A stretch of 64,000 nt of DNA from Corella eumyota (taxonomy: Eukaryota; Chordata; Ascidiacea; Phlebobranchia; Corellidae), in the NCBI GenBank assembly GCA_963082875.1, contig OY720099.1, positions 6,014,001 through 6,078,000 of the forward strand, read 5' to 3'. The notes under the pieces are model-generated. The model was not told where the DNA came from. It ran no database searches and was given only the letters and a program-made list of their open reading frames with translations. Positions 1 through 11,800 of this stretch are shown piece by piece. A program made the translations under genes and the position numbers. Every line of letters starts with the position of its first letter. The first letter of the stretch is position 1.

Positions 1-68
1 ATAAAATGTAAAAATACTTTTTTACTTTTTTTAATAAAATTTAAATTTTTTTTTTAATAAAAATTTAC

Positions 69-1397
69 CAATTAACCCCAGCTTTTTCCAGTTTACTCCA
101 GCTGGCCCTACAGCTACTAATGAAAAGCCGATACAAGCTCCAACAATGCTGTGTGTTCCGGAGACAGGGAGCTTAAAGATAGTTGCTACCAACTGCCACA
201 CTGCCGATCCTGATAAAAGAGGATAAATAAGGTTAAAATAGTAAAGATTAGATTAAATTTTAAAACGTAAGGCGATTTGTTAAATAAATAAAATATAAAA
301 TGAAAAAACTGGTCGAATTGGACAGCTCGTTTATAAGCTGGTTGACTTTTACTTGCTGCCGCTTACGCGCATTACACCATGCACGTGCAATACAAACCGT
401 GACGTCATCATAACTTACCAAACATTGCACTGAGCTCCCCCAGCATCAGAATGGTGACGCCATTGCTTACGTCATCATACACATTAACGTCAATGATGCC
501 TTTACGGATAGTTTCACCCACTTTTGCCCCAAGTAAAACGGCGCCAGCGGTTTCAAAAATGGTTGCCAAAATGCACGCCTTAGGTTGAAAGAAATAATCA
601 AAAAAAAATGTTTATGAAAAAATTATTGGCAACTTCCGTCTTGTGCTGGCCTAAATGCGATGACTTTGTCTAAAATTCTCTTTACACATTACTTACCTGT
701 TTTAAAGTGAGAACTTTTGCGCCTACAGTTGTTCCAAAAGAATTTGCAACATCGTTAGCGCCAACCGCAAAAGCGAGAATGAAGGCAACGACAAAGCCAA
801 CGATCAAAATCCACATCACGTCGTCTTGAGTCCATGGTATTTCGGTCGTGAAACCTACACGTGATATGTATAACATTACAATGTTGAAAAATTATGCATA
901 TATTGTATTCATTTTTCATATATCAATTTGAGCATCTTCATATATCAATTTGCGCATCTAAAACCATTTTGAAACCCTGCCTTAATCAAATACCATAAAA
1001 TGTGTTAATTTATATCTAGAGACAAAACATCAACTTTTGTGTCATTAACAAAATATTGGACTTAATAAAAGTTGATAAACTCCAATGTCACATTTCGGTC
1101 ACAACTTTTGTTTTAAACCACCTAATATCATTTTAGACTTTCTTGTCTTTTTAATGGGGTAATCATACTAGTAAAAGGGGTTTAGGCTTATTTTAATAAT
1201 TGTGGACAGTATAAGACGATAATCAATCCGTCCACTAGATTACTAAGTTGGGTCTAAAAAGCCTGGTGGTACAATTTTCAATTTTAAAAGAAGCCATCGA
1301 AAACTAACAGACCAACAAAGTTAAATGTAACCAAAACCAACTAACCTCCAAAAGTAGTAGAAAGTGAAGTACCAGTCCCTCCCGTGATGAAATCCAT
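69..1397 (-). CDS. SLC20-type sodium/phosphate cotransporter, N-terminal part
   Basis: Membrane symporter of the PiT (SLC20A1/A2) family, importing inorganic phosphate with sodium. Four exons are visible on the minus strand: 1346-1397 (ATG at 1397), 697-854, 419-578 and 69-209. Phases agree (52, 158, 160, 141 nt) and all junctions are GT-AG. The product starts [12 protein letters not shown], then a first membrane helix and the family signature [11 protein letters not shown], then [13 protein letters not shown] and [20 protein letters not shown], the second half of the N-terminal PiT repeat. About 170 residues are present; the rest lies left of the window. The donor at 69/68 is the least certain boundary. 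PiT1 and PiT2 cannot be told apart from this fragment. Confidence 0.9.
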
Positions 1398-3010
1398 TTT
1401 GAAGTTAAGCAGCAATTAATTTATACAATGTTTTTACTAGAAAACAACTAATACAACGTGCTTGTTTTAATATAACTGTTTTAACAAAATCGAGTAAATC
1501 AATTTTAGCGGAAAATGCTTCAATGGCTTTATATAACAGAGCGCGAAAAAATAGAAAAAACTATATCCGGCCTTGCTGGTTGCTAAAATGAAAAGGCGGA
1601 AAACTAAGCTGTGCTTAGATACTTCACACTAAAACGTAGGTTATTTGTTACATATTTGTTAATATTAAAATTCTTTCTTTCTAAATGATACCCGATATGT
1701 AAAAGTTGCAATGATTTATGTAATAACAATTTCTACGTCTACCCTTTCTCCATCTATCTAGCCCGACTGCCCAGTTACCAATCGTTTTATTCTAGCGATG
1801 GCGCCGCCCTCTTTGTGGGCGTTAAGAAGGCGTGACACCGGCCTTCATGCTTTGTACATGCCGTGTTCACGTTTTGAGCTTCTGTGTAATAGATTTGATT
1901 TTCGAATATTGTAAGTTCATGACAGTCACTTAAGTAGTTTGACGTTCTCTTAATCAAGAAGAGACTAATTAGCTGGTCTGTTCATTTTCAACACCTTTAT
2001 ATCAAAAGGTTTATTATACGACCATAGTCCACACATTGTATGTATGGACTATGATTTTTCCAACATTTTCTAGAGTACAGCCTTTTTCCGTAAGTCCAAT
2101 GTTGCAATCATTGGTTTGTTTAATTAATTATTCGTTGTAATATCGTTTTGATATACCGAACTTATAACAATTTTAATGGTTATTGGTTAACATAATTTTA
2201 TTAAACAGGAAACGGGACCATACTATCAACAAGTTAGTCGTTAAATTTATCAAAGACAAAAAAATAGCATAAACGTAACATCATCGTTACAGTCATAATT
2301 TTTTTGTATATTGTTTCCGATTAAACTCACATAAGTTCGGTTAGGTAGCTGTAGTATCTATCATAGCCCGTGCATGTGTATATTAAGGACTATAAGTCCA
2401 TGGTACTTTGCACGCAGTGTATCCCGATATAACCAGTTTCTAACTTTAATAATGATGTAACCTGTTACATATATTTTAACAACTTACTATGATTACTCAG
2501 TTACATTACCTCATTTCGACATTTTTGTGTTGGAAGTAGAGTGTGACGGAACTGGGCTAAACAGCATACCAACATATCTTGTAATTGACGAAGTAATTTT
2601 AAAAATTTAACGAATGCAAGGCATATAACATAAAACACCAAACTTATACATATAACATAAAACACCAAATTTACAAAATTTAAATAAAATATAACAAACA
2701 TACACAGTAAGTATAGTAATGGGAACTGGGACACAGTGAAATTAAACCATAACTCGGTTACATAAACGTACTAATAAAAAAATGTTGTTTACTAATAACC
2801 TAACGTTTTGTAGTGGTTTTTTAGTAACATTGTAAATATGGGTTGATAAGAACTTTAAGGACCTATGACCTAGTTAATAATTTACCTCAATAGCCAGCCT
2901 TGAGGAAAAAAATTCTGGTAAAAGTCTGCCACCTAACGAGTTACAGAAAACAAAAGTTAAATTTAGATACTGTCAAGAACTAATGTATCTCAATCAAAAA
3001 ATTAATTGTT
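1398..3010. other. Intergenic, 1.6 kb
   Basis: No gene recognised. It separates the 5' end of the SLC20 gene from the 3' end of the rolling-stone-like gene. It holds a less AT-rich patch near 1795-1850, a short hairpin at 2023-2053 and a tandem duplication of about 20 bp near 2622-2668. A 77-codon open frame across that duplication (2501-2734, minus) is hydrophobic low-complexity sequence and is not supported as a gene. Confidence 0.5.
2023..2053. repeat. Short perfect-ish hairpin
   Basis: Inverted repeat with arms of 13 nt (catagtccacaca and tgtatggactatg, one mismatch) around a 5-nt loop. It could be the trace of a small element or chance. No function can be assigned. Confidence 0.5.
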
Positions 3011-4162
3011 TTACACATTAAACGATTCCGTTCTGTAACTTACACTTTGAACATTGGCATTTTTGTTTGATTTTGGAAAATCAGCTAAGGCAGATATATA
3101 CAACTTGAATCTATGTACACCGTACACCAAAATACAGTGTATAGCTGTAGTTAATCCAAACACTAACCCAAACCCATACGCTGCTGCAAGTCTAGGCGTC
3201 ATGTTCCAATCTATTACGTCATAAATACCCGAGTTAACTCCAGTCCAGTGAAGAATTAAAGTGAAAATAATGTACGTCAACCCGAAAATCATCGGTTGTA
3301 TAAAATGAAGAATTCTTATGGGTATGCTTGTCATTACTAGTTCGATAAAAGATAGGACTGAGTTAATGGCATGAACATGTATGTTAATACTTTCCAAGGA
3401 CTTATTCGGTTGAACTAGGCCTTGAAAACTACCTATCCAATACACAATAGTGATTGAAGGAGCCAGGGTTAGGTAAATATTCAACATTGCGTATGTAATT
3501 TTGTGATACCAAATCAACTTAATGTTGTCTAAAAATAAAACATCATTAATAATAAAATTATTTTAACGACGTATTGTTGTATTGCATCTAAAAGTACTTA
3601 CTGGTATAGTCTTCCGCGTGCGTGATAGTGTATACTCTTGAACGTGTTTTATTGTCTGCCTTTGCTTGGTCTTTACTCTGCTTTAAAAACACAACAAGTG
3701 CAATTCCTAAAATTAAATTTTTTTACGATAAGGTTTTAGTTTACAATTTATCATTAAACCTGCAATTTATTAACGATAAAAATGGAAACGCACCAAAATA
3801 TAATGTCATTTCCAGTTCACCCCAATGCGTTAAATAAGCGTAATAATATGGATCAACAGTGGTTGCGACGTCATAAATAAACCACGCGACACAATACAAC
3901 GTCATAAAGAGCCTGTATGCAAACACGAGATGGTGATTGGAATTCCACTAAAAAATCAACTTTTTAGCATATGCAACTTTTTTTAGCATTATGTTAGGAT
4001 CATCTTATTTAAACTTAAGCTATGCGACTGATGTATTCGTTTTAATTAAATACATATAAATTTTTTTGATCTATGTACCTGAAGAGTGCTGAAATTAATT
4101 CTTGAGCACTCGACAAATTTGAAATATTTTAACTGAAATTCATTTCGTATTGACTTTAACAT
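3011..4162 (-). CDS. Rolling-stone-like multi-pass membrane protein
   Basis: Homologue of Drosophila Rolling stone (rost), a membrane protein linked to myoblast fusion; the role here is unknown. Exons on the minus strand: 4079-4162 (ATG at 4162, in-frame stop just upstream), 3794-3947, 3602-3706, 3011-3528. Total 861 nt gives 286 residues. The N-terminus (MLKSIRNEFQLKYF) matches the short basic cytosolic start of the family. AYRLFMTLYC and AYLTHWGELEMTLYFG form the first helices, and LIWYHKITYAM, HAINSVLSFIELVMTSIPIR and a HFIQPMIFGLTYIIF segment follow, all typical of rost proteins. About six membrane segments are expected. Family assignment is confident; orthology is not established. Confidence 0.82.
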
Positions 4163-5898
4163 TATTTAACTTAAACTAATATTTAAAACAGTGACATCTA
4201 TTCACCAAAGTATAATACGCTTCATACAATATTTTCTACGTTTTTAAATCTCACTGTTGTGATGCCTTTTTCTTTATGTTTTTTTAACAAATATCCACTA
4301 CCATTGACAACCCTTTACGTTTTGTTTAAAACATTATCATGACAGTGCACCTTACGCCAATAAAAAGCACCTTCTCATTTAAAAACAACTCAAAACAAAT
4401 GAAATTTAATATTTAAAGGCCCACGGTCCACTTTCAAATCGAATCAAGTTTTAAAAACTTTTTCAAAGGTAATGTGACTCCTTTGTTTTACTAAACCTCA
4501 ATTAAGCTCGTATTTACAAAACTCAATAGAATGGGGATTTTAAATTAAATAAATTACGCACACACTATGACTATAGTGTTACCTTTCAAAAACAAAATAC
4601 AATCCTAAAAATAAATGTTTATAAACCACAAATGTGTTGATATAGTGACTTATGTCGGTTAACAGGATGTCTAACCCTAAAACTAAAATATAACAACAAA
4701 AACTATGTTAAACAATATGCGAATAATTTTTTCAAAAATTTTTACTAAATGTTGAATACAAAAATAATTTTTCCCAAATTTCGGCATTCTGTTTTGGATT
4801 AAGTATCATCCAATAGGCTACAACTAAAATTTACTTTTTATCTCTTTGACTGACAATCTAATGGAAGGCTGAAAATCCTTATTTAAAATATTAACACATT
4901 ATTCGTAATTTTAAACCTGCCTTAACAATGCATAGTAGTGATTTATTCAAACTTGACAAATTTATAACTACGTTACGTTCTACTGCAAGATTATTCACCT
5001 GTGACTGACAACAGCAGCAAAAATTTAGCGTTTTAAAAACTTTTAAGACATTAAAACAGTTTGAAGTTTACTTTGAAGAACGTGTATACTAAGCTTGGCA
5101 TTGGGTTATGTGACGAAAGTTTTCAGGTTTAGGCCTTAACAACGGCACACTATCTGTTTTTGTTGTCCAATGACTCGCATATTATAATTTTTTTAATGGA
5201 AAAACCATGGGTACCATTAAAAGTCTATTTGTCGGCCCTGTTGACCCTGAAATTTAGTTAAACACGTGACTAGAAATAAAACAAGAATATCACAATCGGT
5301 CTTAAATTGCATTACAGGTATAAGAAAAGACACGATTATTTTGATTTACAAAAATTTCTTACATAGAAAACAAAAAATTTAACCGAAATTTCATTTTACT
5401 AATATCAAAACATTTTTACGCTTAAACTTTTTTTTGTAGTGTTAACTTAATAAAATAAAGATTAAAATTAAAAAAAGTTGAATATTAAAAAAAATGCTTA
5501 AATTTTGTTAACTTATTATGATTACGTCATAAAACACATTGCATCATGAATAAAAATTGGGGACAAACTGGAATAATACTCAGTCATGCGACAATTATTT
5601 GGAAAAAAGTCCAATTTTTTTTTAATAATAATTTTTGGGCATTAAATTGTCTTAATATTAGTAAAATTGAACTTTAGTTATATTTTTAGATTTCTATTTA
5701 AGGTATTCGTATTAAATGCTTAAGCAACATGTATGACATTGAAAATGTAAGTCATACTGCATTACCTTGTTTATTAACATTTTCAATTGTGGTATTTTAA
5801 GGTTGTCGTTTTTGTTAAAATTCGATAATTTAAAGTTCTGATATAATTGCAAATTTAATAAAGTTCAACATTTTTTTTAATGCTGGCCTAACAATAAC
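4163..5898. other. Intergenic, 1.7 kb, divergent promoters
   Basis: Lies between two divergently transcribed genes (rolling-stone-like to the left, ZW10 to the right), so it should hold both promoters. Very AT-rich. No coding potential, repeat family or clear promoter motif was recognised. Confidence 0.5.
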
Positions 5899-8800
5899 AT
5901 GTCCGTTGTTACTGAGATTTTATCAAGTGCTGGAATGCTTGCAAAAGACAGCTTGCAAACCAAAATATCAAAACTTTCGTCTCGTTTACATGACGTTAAG
6001 GTAAATTAAATAACCCACCCTACAGTGATAATAATTTTGTATCTTATGTAGAAATAAACCCAACAATTAAAAATAGAATTTATAACTGAATATTACCAAT
6101 GAGAACTTAAGTTAAAATTTATGGCAATAAAAATACAGCTGTTTTATAGCAAGTTAGCTAGGGAGTTGTATAATCTAGGAGCCCTTTTAACCAGTTTTGA
6201 AAGTAGGGCAGCGTGCACGCACAAGATTTTTTCGGTGTAAAAAATGCACACCTGGCTTTAAAAGTAAATGCAAAATTAAGGTAAAAACGCTAACATAAAT
6301 CACGTGTGCACGCGTAGACTGAAAATTTTAATACACGTGCACGCGCGGTCACGCCAATTTTTATGCTTGCACGCACGAGATCTCGTCGAAAACTGCCCTT
6401 CTTTCCAGACTGACCTTTTAATATCGTCTGCTAGTTTAAATGAGTTGTACAAAAATAAAAGCGGACAAGAACAGAATTCACAGTTAAGTAAGGTTATAAA
6501 AGAATAAGGTTATAAAAGAGTAAGGTTAAAGAAAATTCTGTTGTTTCTGCAATTATAAACTTAGCGGACGGCGCTTATAGAGATTCAGAATTTTAAACCT
6601 TAAGGTTAAAGTTAAATAAGAAATCTTAAGGGTAGGATTTATTTATATATATTACATCAATAAGTTTTTGTATAAGTTATCCTTTTATGCATTTCTCACA
6701 TTTAGTTACTGACTTTCATTTGTTTTATCGTGCTTGCTTCTACAAACGATACATAATTTTTGTTTGAAATAAAATATTTTTAACTTAAAATTTATCATAA
6801 AACTAATCAAACTGAAGAGTTCAACTTTCTTTAATTCTGCAGTTTAATAAACATGTTGAAAATTTGATAAAGTGATAAAAGCAACCTAATACTTTAATGT
6901 TGTAATAAGAGTTTGCTACTAAAGAATTTCTAATATGGAAAATGCAATAATCAAAAAAAATTAAATATTTTTAGCAAGATTTGCATGAGTTGATTAAGGA
7001 ATCATACTGTGATTTTACCCAGACTTTGACAACTTGCGACAAAATAAATTCTCAAATTGCTGAAATTGAAAATGAGTCAAAGACACTGCAGGAGACTTTT
7101 AGTTGTGCTGTAGGTTTTTTTTTTTAATTTTTGCTCAACTTAAACAGTCTAATAATTTTTAGCAATTCATTACCATATGGAATATGCAGTTATTATAGCA
7201 CAGAATTACACTGTACAATGAGGCTCTGTGATTTAGTTTTTTCCGCTACTTTAACGGTAGCATTCTTGAGATTAGTCAATGACAATAATTCTTTCCAAAA
7301 CTTTAATTCAATTTTTTAACCATAAAAACTTATATATACATCTTATAATTTAAAATTTTTTTTTAATAATTTTAAGGTTATTTTTAGTTTCGATTTCTAG
7401 TTCAATTATACATTTTTATGTGTATATGTACAATTTTTTTAGGTAAATGGTCAAATAGAAGAAGCATCATCAGAATATTCCCATCTTTTAAAAGAATATA
7501 AAAAAACTAATGAGTTAGTTACTGCTCTGGGCGATCTGAATTTTATTTATACAAATATGGATTTTAATTTAGATAAAATTAAAATTAATATGTCAACTGA
7601 ATATTTAAATGAAACTGCCTGTATTATTGATCAGGTTTGTCATATAAATACTTTTTCTGTATTTTTAGCTAGCTAAAGCAAAAAAATAAACATTTTAGTT
7701 TAAAAAGAGCATGACATACAGAATCTTATTGTCCCTAATTTTTTAAATAAATAAAATGTATGGATTGCTAAAAATGAGTAAAACAGCTAACCAAAAATAA
7801 GCAGGTTTTTAAACATTGTTTTTTTTGTACAATTTTTACTTAAATTTTTATTTTTAAGGTTTGTAAAAAATTTCAATCACTCGAAGGATCAGTTTTGGCT
7901 CAGACACAAATTTTCATTGCGCTTAAACATGCCTTTTTATTAAAACGACAAACTTTCTGTTGTGAACTGAGTAACACTTGGGATGATGTTATTCAATGGG
8001 AATTTTGTGAAGGTAATAGACGTGGTAATTATAAAATCTGTTAAAAAATGCTAAAAGCTATATATATATATACTGTGTTAGTTACTGTCATTTAGCTAGG
8101 CTTTTTAGTGATTTTTTCATTGTGTTTGCAATATGAATGTGCCTTTTTTCCAATGTTTTTAATTTTGATAGACGAGGAACTAACTACTGATAAAAATGAT
8201 AAAGTGAAATTAACTATTAATTTTGATGATAAACATTGTGGAGCCGAAGACTTGATTAATAATTTAGAAATTTGTGGAATTCTTAATGAAAAAACTACAG
8301 ATTTTGGTAAATTTAAAACTTTGCTTTTTATTTGATTTAAAAATTATAAATAAAGTTTTTTATTTTTTTTGTATATAAATTTATCCTTGATGTGAAAAGG
8401 TTGTATGCGCGACCTAAACATAAAGTAACAACAGTTACCCCGACCCAGTCTTAAGTTGCCTTTGGCGCTTCAAAATGAGAGCAGTGGGTATTGAACCCAC
8501 GACCTCATGTGGTGAAACAATTTTTTCACTACATCACGCTGACAGTCAAATATAAACTTTGTAAAAAAATGTTTTAAATTTTTTAGCGAAAAATTGTTTT
8601 GACAACTTCATATCAAAGTTAATTTTAAATCCAAATTCCTTGCTTGAAATCAAGAAGACAACAGTTTCTATTCTATTTAATGTCGAGGATAAACCAAAAG
8701 AGGAAGAATCTGACTATTCTGATGATGATGTCAAAGATGATTTGATTGATCAGGTTTTGGTTTACTTGAACTTAAATATATACTTTTGATTATTCATTTA

Positions 8801-11800
8801 AATAATTAAAATGAAGATATATATTTTTTTTAATATTTTTTTTTTTTTTTTTAATATTAATATTTTTTTTAGCCAATTTTTTATTTTTTTATAATATTTT
8901 TTTTAGCCAAATTTCTAAATAATATTTTTTTTAGCCAATTTCACCGTTGAACACGTTTTTCAAAGTAAAAGAATTTTTGTTGTTTTTAAATGAAAATTTA
9001 TTAACAGTTACAGCAAAAGGTAAAACTTTTTTTTAAACTTTTATATCTAATTTTTGTCCTCTTTTTTTTGGCTTGGTTTTTGCAGTAGAACTAATTTTGT
9101 TTCAAGTTTATTCAATATAGTTAACATTTTAGATACACCATTAATGGAAACTTTTAGTGAAACAATTCATGAGGAAACTATTGAATTATTGGTTTCTGCT
9201 TGTCTTTCTAAAACTGTTCCTACTACTAAAGATCAATTACAAGAATATGATGAAGTAAGTTTTTAATTTTTTTTTTCAGTGTGGGAAGGTCGACCTTACG
9301 ACCTAAACAGAGTAATATCAGTTACACCAACCCAGCCTAGAGTTGCCTTTGGCAGTTTAGAATATTATAGATTATAATTTACTGATAATGACGCTGTTGA
9401 TTAAGTGTTGGCTAGGGCGCTACAGCATGAGAGCAGTGGGCAATAAACCTACAACCCCATGTAGTATAGCAAGTGTTCTGACTATTACACCTCACTGCCG
9501 GTTTGTTGTTAAATATAAACAGTCAAGATAAATAAATGAATAATTTTAATATCAAAATCCTTGGAATAATAATTTAGTTTTATTTTAATTTACAAAAGGA
9601 ATGAATTTGTTTCAAACAAACAATGTCTAATAAGTTAAAGAAAACTTTAAAAAATGACTTTTTAGAAAAATGTTAGGGTGAAAAAAATTTAAATAAATAA
9701 AACAACAGGAGTAAAACAAGATTTAAAAATTTAAAATCGGTTCTTTATTTCAGGTGAAAAAAATGGTTTCTGATTTTGAGAATTTTTTAAAGAAGATCTT
9801 ATTTATTCCAAAAACTTCTGAAACAAGTAAATTCAAAAAAATTAGCTTTTTAACTACCCTTTTGTTTTATTTTTTATAAATATTTATTGTATATACCTTT
9901 TATTTAAAATTTAATGTCTTTTCAAATATAGATGAGCTTACGAATTTTGCTTCTGATATCCATTTTCACTTTTCAAGAAGAAGTTGCAACAATTTGATTA
10001 TAAAAGCTAAAAAATTAATGAAAATGGATTTGCATGAGACCATTGAAGTAGATTTACAATAAATATTATACTGAACTCTTTATTTTAAAATATAAATTTT
10101 TTCGATAACATTTTGCAAATTTCTATCACTATAGAACAAGATACTGTTTTTTTTCTTTTTTTTGTATATTTTTTTATCCTCGATGTGGGAAGGTAGAATG
10201 TGCGACGTAAACATAGAGTATCTGACCCAGTTTCAAATTGCCTGTTGCAGTTTGGAATATTATAGATTTTTAAATGCCTGATAATTACCTTGATGATTAA
10301 GTGCTGGCTCAGCAAGAGTCCGTACTGTTTGTAGCTCCTTACTTTAGGGCGCCACAGCATGAGATCAGTGGGGATCGAATCCAGGACCATGTGTATGGTT
10401 GAAGAGTGTTCTGACCACTACACCACAATGTCGGTCATTAAGTTTTAAACTAACATAACTATTCAATCAAAGCTTTTTTTATAAACTATTACTTGTTTTG
10501 CTATTTATAACTCAACAACTTTTGACTTATTAATTTAAATTGCAACCAAGAATAAAGTAATTGATTTCATTTTTTTTTCCAGATCAACGGCAAAAATGAA
10601 GGAATCAACCAAATTTGGTTAAACAGAATGGATCAAAATTTGGAAAATCAAAAACTTGCCATGGTAAAACGTGAGCATAAAGTCAAGGAATTTAAGGACC
10701 AGACTTCTTTTAAACTGCCAAGGTTGGCACAAAAAGTATTCCGAAATATATTAGGAATATTTTTTTATTAAATTTTCATTTATTTTTCACACCAATGTTA
10801 GTTAAGTAAACTAGTAATTTAAAATATTTATAGAATGCGAATAAGTAAAGGGGCCAAGTGCATAGTTGAAATGGTTTTAGAAGTACTTAAACAAGCATCT
10901 GAAGAACAAGCAGAAAGGTAAAATATATTTATATTGTTTTTTTAACTAACAATTATTTAAGTTTATTCTTTTTTATTTAATTTTTCTGCCGATGTTAAAA
11001 TAAGAAAATTTGATTTAAATTGTTTTTTAAATAACAATTTTTAATAATTCGTTTTTTTTAGCTCATGTAGATTATACGAAACTGCAAAGAACATAATTCA
11101 GTTGTACATTGCCATTGTTCCAACATTTCACAAGTAAGTTATGTGTTTTTTACATTTGCAACTTTTTTGTACAACAACCTGTTAACACCTGATTTTATTT
11201 TCTTGATAGAGAATCAATATTAAAACTACCCCAGGTCTCAGTTATTCATTACAATGACTGTTACTATATATCTCACCATTTATTTGAGGCAACTTATTAT
11301 CAGTTACCTGCACAATGGAGTTGGAAAATAGAACAAGCTGTTGTTCTTCAAGATCTAGGTATATTGTTGTAGTATAGGCAATGTAGTTTAGTGGTAAACT
11401 TATTGGGTATCCTAGTGATTTGTTTTTCACTGCTATTTGTAGTATCAGTTTTTATTTTTCCTTGGTAGTTTTAAATATTATTAATTGAATTGCATAATGT
11501 TCAACTTACTGATTGGATTTTGGCTTGGCCAGACTTAATGTAGCGCTTAGCTAAAGACATGAAAGCAGCGGTAATCAAACCCAGAATTTCATTTGAAAAA
11601 GCAAAGTATTCAAACCACCACAACATTCTGTCCACTTTAATTAACCAGTCTTCAAATTAATTGTAGATATAATTTGTTTTAGGTTGCATCTGTTTGCTTG
11701 ATCAAGTAAAAAGACAGCATGAAATTTTATTTGATTCTTTGTCCCCGCTCAAAACTCTAAACAACATTGGAGAAAAATGTGTCCAAGCTGATAAACCTAT

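Noticed and set aside
2501-2734. Hydrophobic 77-codon frame on the minus strand
   Set aside because: Low-complexity sequence created by a small tandem duplication. No splice context or family resemblance.
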